Part shown: positions 10,087 to 23,012 of the stretch, in pieces
Layout: each line of letters starts with the position of its first letter
Numbering within the stretch: the first letter of the stretch is position 1
NCBI GenBank assembly: GCA_017163975.1
Contig: JAFFSR010000345.1
Location: 10,001 to 74,000, forward strand
DNA from: Anastatus disparis
Taxonomy: Eukaryota > Arthropoda > Insecta > Hymenoptera > Eupelmidae
DNA length: 64,000 bases
Direction: 5' to 3'
The notes under the pieces: model-generated
Databases searched by the model: none
What the model saw: the letters and a program-made list of their open reading frames with translations, nothing else
What the model was told of the DNA's origin: nothing
Translations under genes and position numbers: made by a program

Positions 10087-13000
10087 CATTTATCATATCA
10101 TTTTTTCTAATTTCGCATTTCAGACATCCTTCTTCTCTCTTACTTTTGAGCACGTAATCAGCAAAGACCGCCATTGATTTCCAGCCCTTTCTGTTTTGTA
10201 GCATCTTTGCCACAATGTTGTCTGGTGAGATGCTGCCAATCTTGGCTTCTAGTCGACCAACTTCTAGTAGTTGTCCAACGGTTACACTCGGAAAATGTGT
10301 GCTCCACGTCGTCTCTGTCATATCCACAGCATAAGCAATCCGCACTTGTTACTTTTCCCATTTTGTACAAGTAATGTCTGTAATATCCATGTCCAGTCAG
10401 AAGTTGCGTTAGGTAAAAATCTACTTCTCCGAACGTCCGTTCTGTCCAAGTTTGCAAATCCCTGATTAACCGTCTCGTCCACTTTGCATCACTGTCCTTT
10501 GTCCATCGTTAGTGTCAAAGTCTTTTGCCTTTCATGAACCACCGCCTCTTTCCGTCCAAGGTCGGCGCTTTTTTTATAAATCCACTTGCGCTCATGCGCT
10601 AGAAGATCTATGGGAATCATGCCCACCACTACCAGTACGGCCTCCGCGGATACGGTTCTGTAGGCGCACGCGACCCTCAGCGCCCCCTGTCTCTGTACGT
10701 CCAACAGTCGTTTGCGGTACTTTCGCACTCCAAGCGCGTCAGCCCATATTTCCGCCCCGTATAAGATGATCGAGTGGGTGGTCGTCATCAGTAATCGTCT
10801 TTTCTCCTGTTTCGGTCCATATGTGTTTGCCATAAGACGGCTGAGTTCAGATGTTCTTGCCGCCGCCTTTTTGGCCGTCTTCTGTATATGTGGCCAGAAC
10901 GAAAGTTTCGTATCTAGGGTCACCCCCAGATACTTAACACTTCCTCTGGTCTCCGTCCTTACAGTCCCTATGTCCATTGGAATACGCGTTTGTATCCTTT
11001 TTACTGTCAGTATTATTAGTTCCGTCTTTTCAATTTTCAGTGTCAGTCCGTGAGCTGTCATCCATCTATTTACTCGTCTCATGACCTGGTTAAGTGTTAG
11101 TTGAGCTACCTCGATGTCCCTTTGCACGATCACTGCCGCCACGTCATCGGCGTAGGCGACAAGTGAGGCGCCCAGGGGCATCTCCAGTCTGAGTAAGCTG
11201 TCATAGTCAACATTTCAAAAGTCAGGACCTAATATGGATCCCTGTGCGACCCCGGCTGTTATCGGTCTCTTTATCCGTCCTTCAGTAGTTTCGTACATTA
11301 TTTGTGTGTCCCGTAGATAGTCCGCCACAACCCTCATCAAGTAAAACGGCACCCCGAAGCCTTCTAGAGCCTCAAGGATATCGCTCCACCTGGCGGAGTT
11401 GAAGGCGTTTCTAACGTCCAGTGTTGCCTACAGTACTATGGGTCTTGCTCCATGACATATTTGTCTAGTGCGCTGAGAGGTTTTTATGACCTGCCTGATT
11501 GCGCCGACAGTCGATCGTCCCTTCCGAAAACCATGCTGATTGTCAGTAAGACCCCCAGCGGCATTTATAGCGTCAGTCAGCCGTTTCTTGAGTAGTAGTT
11601 CGTAAACTTTTCCCGCTGTATCTAAAAGGCACAGAGGCCTGTAGGAAGTTGGTGCATATAATTCTCCCTTTCCTTTATATAGGAGAACCAGTCTGGCCTT
11701 CTTCCATTGCGTGCTAAACGTCCCTGTCCGTAAGCAGTTATTATACATGTCAAGTAGAATTCTCGGCCTGTGAGTTGCCACTTGCCTGAGAATCTCTCCT
11801 GGAATCCCGTCTGGTCCTGGCGCCTTCCCGGACTTCAACGAGGAAGTTGCCGCAATGAGCTCCTCCTCTGTGAATTCCGGGACTGCTAGGTCGCGATAGT
11901 CGACTGGCCCCTCCGTCACAGGTTGATTGGGAAAAAGCCACTCCACTATCATTTCCATAGTTTGTTTGTCCATCTGTTGAGGCGGTCTAAGAGCTCCAAG
12001 CTTCTATGTTACGAATTTATAGCCCATGCCCCATGGATCTCGTTCCACCTCCTCACACATTTGTCTCCAGCAACGCTTTTTGTTGTCCTTTATAGCGATT
12101 GTCAGTCTCTTTCGTGCGTCTTTATATGCCACTGTGAGTGAGTCTACGTCTGCGTCTTGTTTCTTCCTTCCTCTAGTCAGTCTATGTTTGATACAGTCTT
12201 TCCTAAGTTTAGCGATCTCGTCCGTCCACCAGTAAGATGCTGTCCTATTTGGTCTAGAGCATCTTCTAGGCATAGTAGACTCGCAAAGGTGCGTTATCAG
12301 TCTCATTGTCTTGTCCACTATATAATCTGTCCTCTGTTTGTCCGTCAAATCGTTGGTAACGTTTTCAGAGGGTACTGCTGCTCTAAGCAACATCTCTAGA
12401 AACAGTGCCCTGTCCAGTTTCTTATAGTTTTAGCCTTGCGGCCTCGTATATTTGTCTTGGGTTATCTGTGTTTCGCTTGTCACTTCAAAGACGATATGCT
12501 GATGATCGCTGGCTGTAAAGTCTTCGATCACCTGCCATCCTCTTATTTGTGACAAAATGTCATCTGTTACCATCGTCACGTCCAGTATAGAGAAGCCGAA
12601 ACCCTCTCTTCTGTATGTTGGGGTCCGTCCCGTATTTGCTACTGCTAGCCCTAGCCTTCTGGCCATTTCCAGCAACAGTCGTCCCCGTTTGTTTGTCGTG
12701 TCCATCCCCCACTCGATCGCTCTGGAGATAAGATCGCCGGCAACGACGAGATCTCCCGGGAGATCTCTGAGACAATCCTCCAATTCTGTCACTTTCTTTT
12801 CAAATTCTCCGGCCGTACAGTTTGGGGAAAGGTAGACGCTGACGTAAGTGACTGTGCCCACCCTTACCCAAACGTAATCATTCCCTTCGCCAGTGACTGT
12901 ATCATTCTTTGCGTTCGCCCTCCTAACCCATATGGCCGACGTACCCGAAGTGTTCGAGAACCACATTTTCGTCTGTGGGTTTTTGTACTGTTCGCTTAGT

Positions 13001-13095
13001 ATTAGTATGTCCGCGTCACGTTCTGTCGCAATTTGAGACAGCAGCAGCTGTGCTGCCTCACATCTGTGTAACTTGCCTTGTAGTACTTTCGTCAT
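10082..13095 (-). pseudogene. ORF2: Element C ORF2 (endonuclease-reverse transcriptase), multiply broken
   Basis: It starts at ATG 13095 in an ATGA overlap with ORF1. The endonuclease domain (VVAGDLISRAIEWG, then ASDHQ) reads to a stop at 12430-12432. The same frame continues through further stops at 12004-12006, 11428-11430 and 11215-11217. It covers the RT fingers (KAPGPDGIP), DVRNAF and AYADD. The frame shifts near 10480 and again near 10290. The C-terminal Cys/His motif (CLCC followed by H and C) survives. The order and spacing match element A. The stops lie at scattered codons, as expected of neutral decay. Confidence 0.85.
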
Positions 13096-14477
13096 GTCGA
13101 GATCTGTCTTTTTTGTTCCTCTATCGCGGTACGGAATACCGTGCACGCTCCAGATCCTGGTCTATGCATCCGTTCTTTGTGTCCTGCGTCTGTTCAGAGG
13201 TAGCAAACCAGATGCTGAACAGCGCAGTTCTTACCGATATGACCAGTCATACCGCACCGCCAACAGCATCCGCTTCTGTCTTGTCCTTTACAGTCTTTAC
13301 GTGTGTGTCTGTAGCCAAAACATCGATAGCACCTCTTTATCGTCAGTCTCCGTCTTATGCGGCAGTTCATCCAGCCAATTTTCATTCGACCCATTTGAAG
13401 CAGACGTTGTGCTGTGCCTTCATCCACCTCGCACACCGCCATGCACACATCCTGGCTGTTTGGGCCGAAGATATGAAGCTTCGGATCTATGTTGGTCTCT
13501 GTCACCCGTCTAATAGCTTCAGTCACGTCCTTAGCCTCAGTAGTGCAGTCAAGATCATGTATCTCTAGCTGTGTCGCAGGTGTCATGTCCCTAACTGCTC
13601 TGTCTGTTCCCAGGATCTGCCGCAGCTGTTCCTGGAAATTCCTTTTGTCCTCTGTCTCGCAACGCAGGCGTAGTAACAGTCCGTTGTCCTTGGTCTTACG
13701 GCAACCCTGAATCTGTACATTTACAGCCTCAGGGTTGACCTCCGTTTTGAGTTTTTTCAACGTGTCAGCATAAGTCTGTCCCTGTAATGGTTTAACAAGT
13801 ACGGCGCTTACTCTGCTTCCCTGTGCCATTTGTCTTTCTGCTGTCCCTTTGTTGTTTTTCCTTCTCTTCTTCTTACTGTTACCTGTCCCTGGTGCAGTTG
13901 CGGTCTGTCCGTTTGCTGGCGTCTGTCCCTGTACTGGTGTAGTGTCAATCATCCTATTAGTCCGTACTTCCTGTTTTCTTTTAGAGACAACCTTCACCCA
14001 TCCAGATCCATCCTCTACCCTTTTAAAGGCAGAGACCTGATCAGGACTGGCACCAGTCGTCTCCCTCTTTGTTTTTTGGCCGTCTATCAAGGGAGTCTCT
14101 GCTAACCTCTTCCATTCCACATTCATTCTATCACATTCATCCCATGAATATTCTAATGCCTCCCTGATGACTACCATGTCACTGACAACTTTAGAATTCA
14201 AGTTTTTCTGTTCCAGTTTTATACGCTCCATCCTAGCTACAGCAGTATCTATTTTCTGAAGCTGTTCTCTCAATAACTTCGTAAAAGATGCTTGACTTTC
14301 TCCGTCCAGTGATTTTATAGCCTCCATTCTATTTACACTTACCGTATCATTTGTTATCCCGCCTGCGAGGTTACCCACAGACAAGATAGGGGTGCTGGGT
14401 GGCACCATAGACTCATGTGAGTCGATGTTAATCGCAGATTGCACTGTAAAACCTGCATTTTTTTCGATTGTATTCAT
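13092..14477 (-). pseudogene. ORF1: Element C ORF1, fused coiled-coil plus zinc-knuckle gag, one stop
   Basis: This is a single frame of 461 codons. The N-terminal about 150 residues include a helical charged region (residues about 60-125). A linker rich in Thr/Gln and a basic block (KKKRRKNNK) follow. The C-terminus has the knuckles CYRCFGYRHTRKDC and CWRCGMTGHIGKNC. A TGA at 13194-13196 falls where the second Cys of the third motif is expected. The frame then stays open to TGA at 13092-13094, which overlaps the ORF2 ATG. The first knuckle has RH instead of GH before its histidine. Unlike A and B, the coiled-coil and knuckle parts are in one ORF. Confidence 0.8.
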
Positions 14478-15301
14478 TTTGTTTTAAACTCCTTTTCTCA
14501 CATTCAAACAGTGTAAAATAAAGTGTAGTTTGAGCGGTCAGTTCCTTTGACGCACAGCAGACACGGCAATCCTTCCTCATCCACCCCGTGAAAGAGCGCC
14601 CCTACAATCCGGTGGCCTCGAAAGTCCCCCCCCCCCCCCGCGACCTGCAGCAGGGACCCTATCCGATTGCCAATCGGCACTACTACAAGAAGCGGGATTT
14701 AGTGTAACTACACTCTACCACTGTGCAGGGCAGCCTCCCATGCTGGCTAAGCTGGGTTCGGGCCCTCCTACTAATGGCGGCCCAGCAGTGCTCTGGTGTT
14801 AACTAATGTACCCTTCAGAGGGGGAGCGCACACAAACATGAGGTAGATGCCTTTTGAACAGCCTACAATCTGCGCGCGAAAAAGATCTGCGAAGTACTCA
14901 GCTCAAGCAGAAGCCAACCCACGGCCCGGTCGGTTTTCGGAAGATGCCCGTTTATAGAGCCTCCGCATACATACACACGAACACAAGCAAAGTCCCGTTT
15001 ATAGAGCCTACTTGACCGACATTCGTGGATAAAACCCGTTTATAGGGCCTCCCATTCTCGCTCCGCAAGTTGACACCACAAGAGCAGAGCAAGACATGTA
15101 AGTGTGTAAAATGATGAGTAGATGTACGCGTCAGCAGTTACTACTATACCTGCGTCATGCGCGGGTCAGTGCTTCTCATTTGCCGCTCCCGTTATAGCAT
15201 TGCTGTCGAAAAGCATTAATGCGACGGGGGCGCCCAGGAGCGGTTCATGGAACCTAGAAGTTGACACTTGCCCAGGGGGGCTCTCCAGGCCGACTCCCAT
15301 T

Positions 15302-15302
15302 C

Positions 15303-15344
<42 letters not shown>
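15302..15344. repeat. (TTA)n at the 5' end of element C
   Basis: About 14 TTA units border the first base of element C. This is the third segment of the (TTA)n locus, in the same strand orientation as the tracts at 5874-6808 and 9086-9153. Confidence 0.9.
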
Positions 15345-15345
<1 letters not shown>

Positions 15346-15399
15346 GAGTTCTATAATTTCGTAAAGAAGTTTTTCTTTTGTCGGCCAAATCCAAAGACT

Positions 15400-15860
15400 G
15401 CCACATCAGTTTTTTTAACAGCTGCTGTGCAGACTGCTCTCTGATTATGGTGAAAGTTTTTGCTGCCGGTGGTTTATTGTTTGGCAGCTGTTGTTTCGAG
15501 CATCGCTGTTTTCGCTGTATATGTTGTTACTGCTGCTGCTGCGTTTGCTGTTGCAGAAGCACAATGACCTGTACGACGACGGATACAGAGGATCACCTCT
15601 TTCACCTTTATTGATCAGTACAAGGTTCGCGACTTTTCAAGGGGTGCCGAGCACGCCTGTTTGGAGGCACGTGTAGTACATGTTTAACAAGAGAGATGGC
15701 ACTTTTTTCGCTATGCACTTAAGGACTTCGGATAGTATTTCGTCGGGGCTACGTGCCTTCTTGTTCCGCATTATTCTGATGGTGATTTGTAATTTTTCGC
15801 TTTTATAGAGAGGAATTTTTTCTGGTTCTCTACGATTCTCTAATTCTGCAATTTAAGTGT
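15400..15860 (-). pseudogene. Scrambled R1-clade fragment: RT piece joined to gag piece
   Basis: On the minus strand, about 15860-15555 matches the element A RT region (the NKAPGPDG to GGDPRHPS stretch). About 15550-15400 matches the Gln-rich and Ala/Gln part of element A ORF1. Both are in the same orientation, but RT comes before gag, the reverse of the element order, so this is a rearranged fossil or two fused truncated pieces. Both parts contain stops. Confidence 0.6.
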
Positions 15861-15861
15861 C

Positions 15862-17008
15862 AGTGTCTGCATAAAATGTAGCAGACATCGATCACAATGA
15901 AAAACTACATAAAGAAGAACACTGAAAATCTAAAATTGTAATAAGCAGGTAAAAATGTCTATTGATGAGTCCCTTTAATATAAATTTAAGCTTTCCTAGA
16001 CGAAAATGTGAATGAAGAACAAAGTCGGGAAAAATAAATACCAACAGCTCCGTGACAGATTTCAAAGGATGCTGCATGCAAATTCCCTAAGGCACATAGT
16101 GTTATCCTTCACAGGATTCAAAAGAAGCCTTGTTTCAAAAGGCAGTTCTAAGCAGAAAGAGGTAAGAATAGTTAAGAAAAGGAAGGGGAAGCCGATCGAA
16201 ACTGTGAAGATGACACAGCCTTTGGTGTCTACACCAACCTCGGACGGTCCATTGAAAAATTTGCCAAAAGCAGCTAAAAGAACATGAAAAAAGGTAACTA
16301 CCAATAAAATTAATACTACACGTAGTATTTATTATTTCTGTGATAAAGTATTAAAATAAATATGATAGTATAATTTTAAAAGTACCATATTTTAAATTTA
16401 AACTACTAATGTTGGCCAACTGTATCACGAACTGAGTACATGAATTTTTGCTACGTAATACCTATTTTTTCAGTACTACGACTGACATTTCTCTCATCCA
16501 ATCCAGGAACAATATTTCGCAGAGAATATAATTGTTAGTATCTATAGGACTGATGTTCCCATACTAGAATCAAAAGTTGATGATTATAAAATCATTTTTA
16601 TAATATATAATTCTCTCAAAATACTCATAATTAATTTTCAACTTAAAGGGATATCAGAGCTTTTTGAATCAATCTTTGCCTTTTTCATTTTGTTGATATA
16701 TTTTTAAATTCATAATTTAAACAAATATAATGACTTGTCCGCACTAAAGCTATGATAGCACAATCATTTTTGTTTAAATAAAAAATTATTTAAACTAATT
16801 ATTTTTTTATAAACTTGGATTGCAAATTAGATCAAGCTCCACAAACCTAACCTTGAAATATTATACATCGAAAGTTTGTCTACAACTTTTAATGTATAGT
16901 ATTTCGGTGGATTATGTGAGTTGTCCGCTGTTCCGTCGTCACATGTAAATTCAATGATATAAACTTCCTCATAAACTTCCAACGCTGGAACAGTTCTTTA
17001 GTTACCTT
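15862..17008. other. AT-rich stretch with no recognised gene
   Basis: The base composition drops sharply to AT-rich here. The only open frame of note is 16012-16287 (+, 91 codons, lysine-rich, no recognised domain), probably fortuitous or a scrap of an element. At 16929-16958 there is a 30-bp segment matching 20875-20904 with one mismatch, a likely remnant of the left LTR of the BEL/Pao element that follows. Confidence 0.5.
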
Positions 17009-17011
17009 CAG

Positions 17012-17273
17012 AGGGGCGATTCAACCTATGCTACATATGTATGTATCACGGTGATATGTATGTACGTTCGAACGTAAGTTGGTAGCACTGCTAAGACAAG
17101 TCGTCGCGCGCATTGAATCGTCTGTCGCACGGTCAAGACCTTAAGTCTCCGTTTCCATGTAGATACAATTTTTGCGCGCGACGACTTGTCTTAGCAGTGC
17201 TACCAACTTATGTTCGAACGTACATACATATCACCGTGATACATACATATGTAGCATAGGTTGAATCGCCCCT
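17012..17273. mobile_element. Near-perfect 262-bp palindromic MITE
   Basis: Arms of about 100 bp (17012-17111 and 17174-17273) are inverted copies with a single visible difference. A central spacer of about 62 bp separates them. The ends read AGGGGCGATTCAACC and its complement. CAG is present on both sides (17009-17011 and 17274-17276) and could be a 3-bp target duplication. It sits just upstream of the BEL/Pao gag relic. Confidence 0.75.
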
Positions 17274-17279
17274 CAGGCA

Positions 17280-20200
17280 AACAATTTTAAGTTACAGGCA
17301 CTAAAATGTCCCACGATGAGTAAAAAAGATGCTGTGACTTCAAGGAAAAGGGTCGGAGAATCAGACAGCAGATTTGAGAACAAATGTCCTAAATGCAACG
17401 AAGGCCATGATTTTTTTAGATGTCCAGCATTTCAGCAGCTGCAAACCGGAAAACGATGGGAATTGATTAAGGCTGAGTGGCTTTGTCGTAAGTGTCTTAG
17501 TTTTCATTTATCTCCATGTCCAATCAATCAACGTTGTAAGAAGTGCAGTAGAGATCATCACACGCTGCTTTGTAAGGATGATGGCTCTTCATTGCATAAA
17601 ACACCGACTCCTCCATCCAAACCTTCAACCAATCTATCTCAAGGAAGCTGACTAAATTATCAATCCTACGTTTTAATTGCATTTTCAACAGAGATCCAAT
17701 TAATGACCACTGCAATGGTTAAGATCTTAATTAACGAGGGAAGTTTCATCATGGCACGAGCTTCGTTAGATTCTTTTTCAACGGTTAATATAGTTTTAGA
17801 AAAATTCGCGAAATGATTTTTTTTGCCAAAACACACTTTTTCTATTAACATTAGAACTGTAGACGGCTTGTGTACAGTTTCAAATTACTATATTAATACA
17901 ACACTTTAATCAATATATAATACTTTTAAACTTAAACTTAATTTTTCAATCGTACCAAATATTGCTGAAGCTGTGCCTGATAAAGCGTTTCCTCGATACT
18001 CATTTAACATTTCTAAGTCTATCCAGTTGGCTGATCCTCAATTCCGTTTGCCAAAGGCATTCGATATCTTTTTAGCTTCTGGTACATCTTTGTCTGTTTT
18101 GTCAGTTGGTCAGGTCAAACTTCAGCATGAAAATGCGAAGCTTATCCTACAGAAGACTCGTTTAGGTTGCATAGTAGCAGGAAAGTCAGAATAAAATGTC
18201 TCTTTCAAGTCTGGGTCGTGTAATGTTGTAAAATTAGACAGACTTACTCAGCGTTTTTGGTTAATAGAAGACTTCGATCATGAGCCTATTAAATCTAGGG
18301 ACGAAATAGCTTGTAAACAACATTATATCGTTAACACTAGGAGAGACGATACTGGGAGATATATAGTCAAGCTTCCCTTTCAAGACAGTATATTTAATTT
18401 AGGAGAATCTCGAATGCAAGCATTGAAACGATGTCACGTGTTAGAAAGGAAAGTTGAATCTCAACCAGAATTAAAAATCGAATATATGCAAGTGATGAAC
18501 GAATTTACAACATTAGGTTACATGACTCTTTGCGATGAAACGGAAGGTGGCTATTATCTCCCACATTATGCGGTAATCAAAGAATCGAGCGAGACAACGA
18601 AGGTTAGGGTAGTATTTGATGCTTTAACAAAAACTTCTACAGGGATTTCTTTGAACCATACTTTGAAGTTAGGTCCCACTGTACAAAACACAGTGTTTCA
18701 ACAGTTGCTTTGTTTTCGCATGCATTCTTACGATGTTAAAGCAGACATTAAAAAGATGTATAAACAGATTTTAGTAGCACCTGAAGATAAGAAGTTTCAA
18801 AAGATCCTTTGGTATAATCAGGGCAAAATTCGAACATTCAAACTGAATACGGTCACCTTCGGAGCCACAGCGGCTTTATTTCTCGCCATTCGCACTATTC
18901 TGCAACTCACTCGTGACGAAGCCAAGGATTTTCCTAGAGAAAGCAAACTTTTATTGAGGGGTTTCTATGTAGATTTCATTTTAGGAGCAAGTTCACCCGT
19001 AGAAATACAAAGCATTTGCGACGAAATGATAGAGTTATTATTACGTGGCGGGTTTATAATTCAAAAATGGTCATCTAATCATAGGTCAACATTAGAGGAG
19101 ATATAGAGAGGGTTGTTGCTTACATCTAACGTTGGAGAAATAGAAAATCGAAAAATAAGGAGATGGCAGAGGTTCAATTGCAGAAGGAAAATAATTCAGT
19201 CTCACCATTGTCAGTTATAGAATTAAGAAGGGCAGAACATAAGATAGTTTTGATGATTTAGCGTCAGTGATTCGCTTTTGACTACAATCGTTTATCCGTA
19301 GAGTCTAAGAAGACATCGGGCCTTCTCCGTAAGGGTACTCCATTCGATAGTTTGCATTCTTTTATTGACGAAGCAGGTGTCATTCAAGAAGGTGAATGTT
19401 TGAAGAATGCAGATCTTCCATATGGTCATAAACGTCCGGCGTTGTTGCCCAGGAAATATCCTGTTACTAATATAATTATTTGTTCATTCCATCAATCTAA
19501 TCTGCATGCAGGGATTCAATCAACTCTTTGCGATATTCAACGAAGGTATTGGACTCTTAACGGTAAAGATCAGATTAGGAACGTTATTCGACATTGCTTA
19601 ATTTGTTTTTGTCAAAAATCAAAGATTATACACGCGTGAATGGCAGATTTACTCAAAGTACAAGTTCAAGAATCACCAGCATTAAGTTGTATGGAAGTAG
19701 ATTTTTTTGGCCACATTATGATTAAAGAAAAGAAAGATCGTAATAGGTTATTCCTTAAAACTTACGGCTGCGTTTTTATTTGTATGGTATCTAAGGAAGT
19801 CCACATAGAGTTAGCAATCGATCTTTCAACTGAAGATTTTCTAGCAGCATTTCGTAGATTTATAGGTCGTTGAGGGGTTCCAGAACATGTTTATTCAGAA
19901 AAATGGGACTAGTTTTGTAGAAGCAAATATAGAGCTTAGCGAAATCTACGATCTTTTTACTTAGACAATTGAAAACTATGCTTCACATAAACGTATAAAG
20001 TGGCATTTCAATCTTCCTTTATCATCACATTTCGGAGGAATTGGGAAAGCAGCTGTAAAGAGTTTTAAACATCATTTAAAACGGGTTCTTAAAGATCGAA
20101 AATTAAGATACGAACAAATTAACACTCTGTCGATTGAAATAGAAGCAATCTTAAATTCACGACCTTTGTCCGCCCTTTCAGCTGATCCCAATAACCCTCT

Positions 20201-20874
20201 TGCTATAACCCCTACTCACCTTCTTATAGGTAGACCTTTCAATTTCCTACTAGAGAAAAATTTTGTTTCAGTGCTTGACAACAAGCTGTCCACTTTCAAT
20301 TTCAATTCCAAGGCCAGGAAGGACTTTTGGAAAAAATAGTATATAGAATATCTTTATGAGCTCTAAACTCGCCATAAGTTCCATAATTCTACAGCCGAGC
20401 TGAAACCTGGAATGGTAGTAATTTTAATGAACAATGTTACCACCTTTGCAAGATGGCCTCTGGGTGTTGTCCTCGATATCTTCCCTAGAGATGATTGCAT
20501 TGCTTTAGTCACTTCAATCAAAACTGCTCACGGATTATACAAGAGAAATATTACTTGCTTATGTATACTCCTAATCACTTAATTATTATTGCGTTGCGTT
20601 ATTACACATTGTGTTTTAATAAAGTAATTCACTTCTGTTATAATTAAACCAAATCAACAGAGCAATTACTTTAAAGGAAATTGACTCTTGCGACTTTCTA
20701 GTCCAATATCTATCATAATGTAAGGTTAATCATAATGTAAGTTAAGGTGTAAATAGTTTAAAGGCGGAATAAATCTACAAATTCTAGGTTAGTTTAAAAT
20801 ACATCACATGCGTGCAGTGTTACTGCAAAAATAAACTTATAACTAATTTTATTTTCCAGCTGACGCCCAAAGTA
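17280..20874 (+). pseudogene. pol: BEL/Pao LTR retrotransposon 1, gag-pol relic
   Basis: The order is BEL/Pao: a gag Cys/His region (17316-17651, CPKCNEGHDFFRC, then LCRKC and CKKC motifs), the end of the aspartyl protease region (17973-18194, with ADPQFRLP and LQKTRLGCIVAGK), reverse transcriptase (about 18200-19106), integrase zinc region (19352-19639, with HAGIQ and CLICFCQ), integrase core (19640 to about 20250, with MEVDFFGH and LNSRPL) and a C-terminal tail. Stops and frameshifts separate these blocks. The RT catalytic motif reads YVDF instead of YVDD. It is transcribed rightward and is not functional. Confidence 0.85.
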
Positions 20875-21420
20875 TGTTCCGTCGTCACATATAAATTCAA
20901 TGATGACAGCACGTAACGGCCACCGACCTCTGTTTCTTTGCACTCTTTCAGCGTGCGCGGAGAAAGGAACAGAGAAATCGGCGGTTATGCCTTGAGTCTA
21001 GTCACGACCTGTCAGTAAATCTTTGTCAACGAATAAGTTAACAACTAAAACCGCTGTGTCGTCATAAACGTGAACATTCTAAAAATCATTCTTATATTTA
21101 AACTCACTGTCCAGTACAGCATCACTTCAATCTTGCTGTCCAGTACAGCATCAAATAAATCTTGCGATCCAGTACAGCATTCGATTCCACCGATTTTTAA
21201 AGTTTAACGTTAAACTGGCCATGGCTAAATAGGAATCAAATCTCTTTGATTTCTTATAAGATTTCGGGTCTTAGCGCTCAATATCATGTGTATTAGTTTA
21301 AGTGCGTGCGTTTAACTTAAGTGGAATCTTTACATATTTATTTGTTAAATAGTGCGTGCGAAGTCACCCTTTCAACAAATTCTGTTATGTATGATCTCAT
21401 TTCTGTAATTAAATAAACTT
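20875..21420 (+). repeat. Probable right LTR of BEL/Pao element 1
   Basis: It begins TGTTCCGTCGTCACAT, and its first 30 bp recur at 16929-16958 with one difference. It includes three imperfect tandem copies of a GTCCAGTACAGCATC motif (about 21107-21185) and an AATAAA near 21410. The left copy is apparently deleted after 30 bp, so the right boundary is estimated. Confidence 0.45.
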
Positions 21421-22739
21421 TGATTTTTTTATGCCTCACGGCTTTTTTCCCAATATAGTGTGTTTTTATTGTATTGTATCTTTAATTTTCTTAGTATAAT
21501 TAAGAAAACAAAGGAGTCAAAAGTTCTAGTGGGTTTTATAATAAATCTGTTGATAAATTTTTTTTTTTTTGTTTTGTGTAAATTTACAGGTTGTTTAAAA
21601 TTGAATTCTAAATTCAAACTAAATTCATTTGTGCAGTGAAGTAAAGGGTTTTTATTTTAAGTGTAAAAATAGAATAAATTCATAGTTCAAGGGGTAGAAT
21701 TTTTATTTAAGAGTTAAAATCAGAATTGATTTCAAAAAGGGAAAAATCAAATAAGTACTAGGTTTTTGCCTAGGGCAAAAAAGCCTTGCTGCGAAACATC
21801 CGTACAATTTTTTTTATTCTAGCGAAAAAATTCATCTGCCCCATCCCGCTTCAAAATAATTAACTTAAGTTTAAAATTAATTATTAACAATTGAAATTTG
21901 TTAAATATTACATGATTAATATTATATTTATCGACTGTTAAAAATTATTATAAAATTTAATGGTTTTAAAACTATGATGAATTAGATGTATTAAAGTTTC
22001 ATACTTGACAGCGCCGCAAATAGTATTACGTAGGTACTATGTTAGTATAAGATAATTTTTTCCTGTAGTACGGAGAGATTGTGTTAAAAAAAGGTGAAAT
22101 TGTTCAAAAGTTATAAGGGAATAAAAATAATGCAAAATCAGATAAAAATATGCATAGAAAATAAATGCTGCATTTTAATCTAAATTCCATCTTAGCTTTT
22201 ATTTCTTTATAACTTTTGAACAGCTTTAGCTTTTTGAAAAGGTTTTCTATCAATCAAAAGGTTGTAATCTCAATTTCAATATGCAATTAACAAGAACCTT
22301 TTAAAATAAGTATTTAGGAAAATTTATAACTATTGAAAAGATGCAAATTTTCGAAAATTCAGACAGAACTGCTGATAACTCGGCTAAAAACGAGAGTTGC
22401 ACCGTGAGTATAAATCTCTTTTCGTAACTATATATAAGAGAAAATATTTTAAAATCTGGAAAAAATCTGAGACTCAAATGTCGTGGCCTCTACTTGCTAG
22501 TAATTATAATAATTAATAATATGGATCCGAAATTGGTATGGGATCGAAAACGCATGGAAGTATTATCCAAGATCGTCTAAACAAACTGAATATCTAGATT
22601 GTAGATATAATTTTTTTATAATATACTCGCACGAAGAAAACAAAGATCAACTTCTAAATTTTCAATTTTTAGTTTCTTAAATCGAGCTTGGATAATACAA
22701 TTATACATTTTTGAGTACATACCATCTTTTTGCATCCAG
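21421..22739. other. AT-rich stretch, nothing recognised
   Basis: No coding, RNA or repeat structure stands out apart from a short inverted pair around 22100-22220 (GTTCAAAAGTTATAA and its complement). Open frames here are short and AT-driven. Confidence 0.4.
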
Positions 22740-22749
22740 TCATTCAATT

Positions 22750-23012
22750 ATAGCAATTATAATAATCATAATGATCATCATATATATAATAATCATAATA
22801 ACAATAATAATAGAAATAATCATAATAATTCTAATGAATAAAATGATTATAATAATGATAACAATAACAATAAAAAAAGCAATAACTATTACAATAACAA
22901 CATTAACAATAACAACAAAAATAATAATAACAGTAACAATAACAATAAAAATAACAATAAAAAAAATAATAAAAGTAACAATAAAAATAACAATATCAAT
23001 AACAATAGCAAT
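22750..23012. repeat. Imperfect AAT/AAC microsatellite
   Basis: This is a degenerate tract built of ATAATA and ACAATA triplets. It produces a long Ile/Thr-rich open frame on the plus strand that is an artefact of composition. A slightly GC-richer 100 bp with an AATAAA follows at 23070-23180, possibly a scrap of an LTR. Confidence 0.7.

Larger units (their letters stand above)
9169..15298 (-). mobile_element. LINE element C, full-length R1 clade, degenerate
   Basis: On the minus strand the element runs from GGGAGT at 15298, directly bordering (TTA)n, to its A tail at 9168. It has a 5' UTR of about 820 bp, ORF1 (14477-13092), ORF2 (13095 to about 10082) and a 3' UTR of about 910 bp with six tandem repeats. 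The 5' UTR contains three copies of a GGCTCTATAAACGGG-like motif (plus-strand starts 14947, 14994 and 15035) and a C run near 14628. Several stops and frameshifts make it older than A, yet both ends are preserved. Confidence 0.85.

Noticed and set aside
16012..16287. A 91-codon lysine-rich host gene
   Set aside because: No recognised domain and an AT-rich context; composition alone can explain it.
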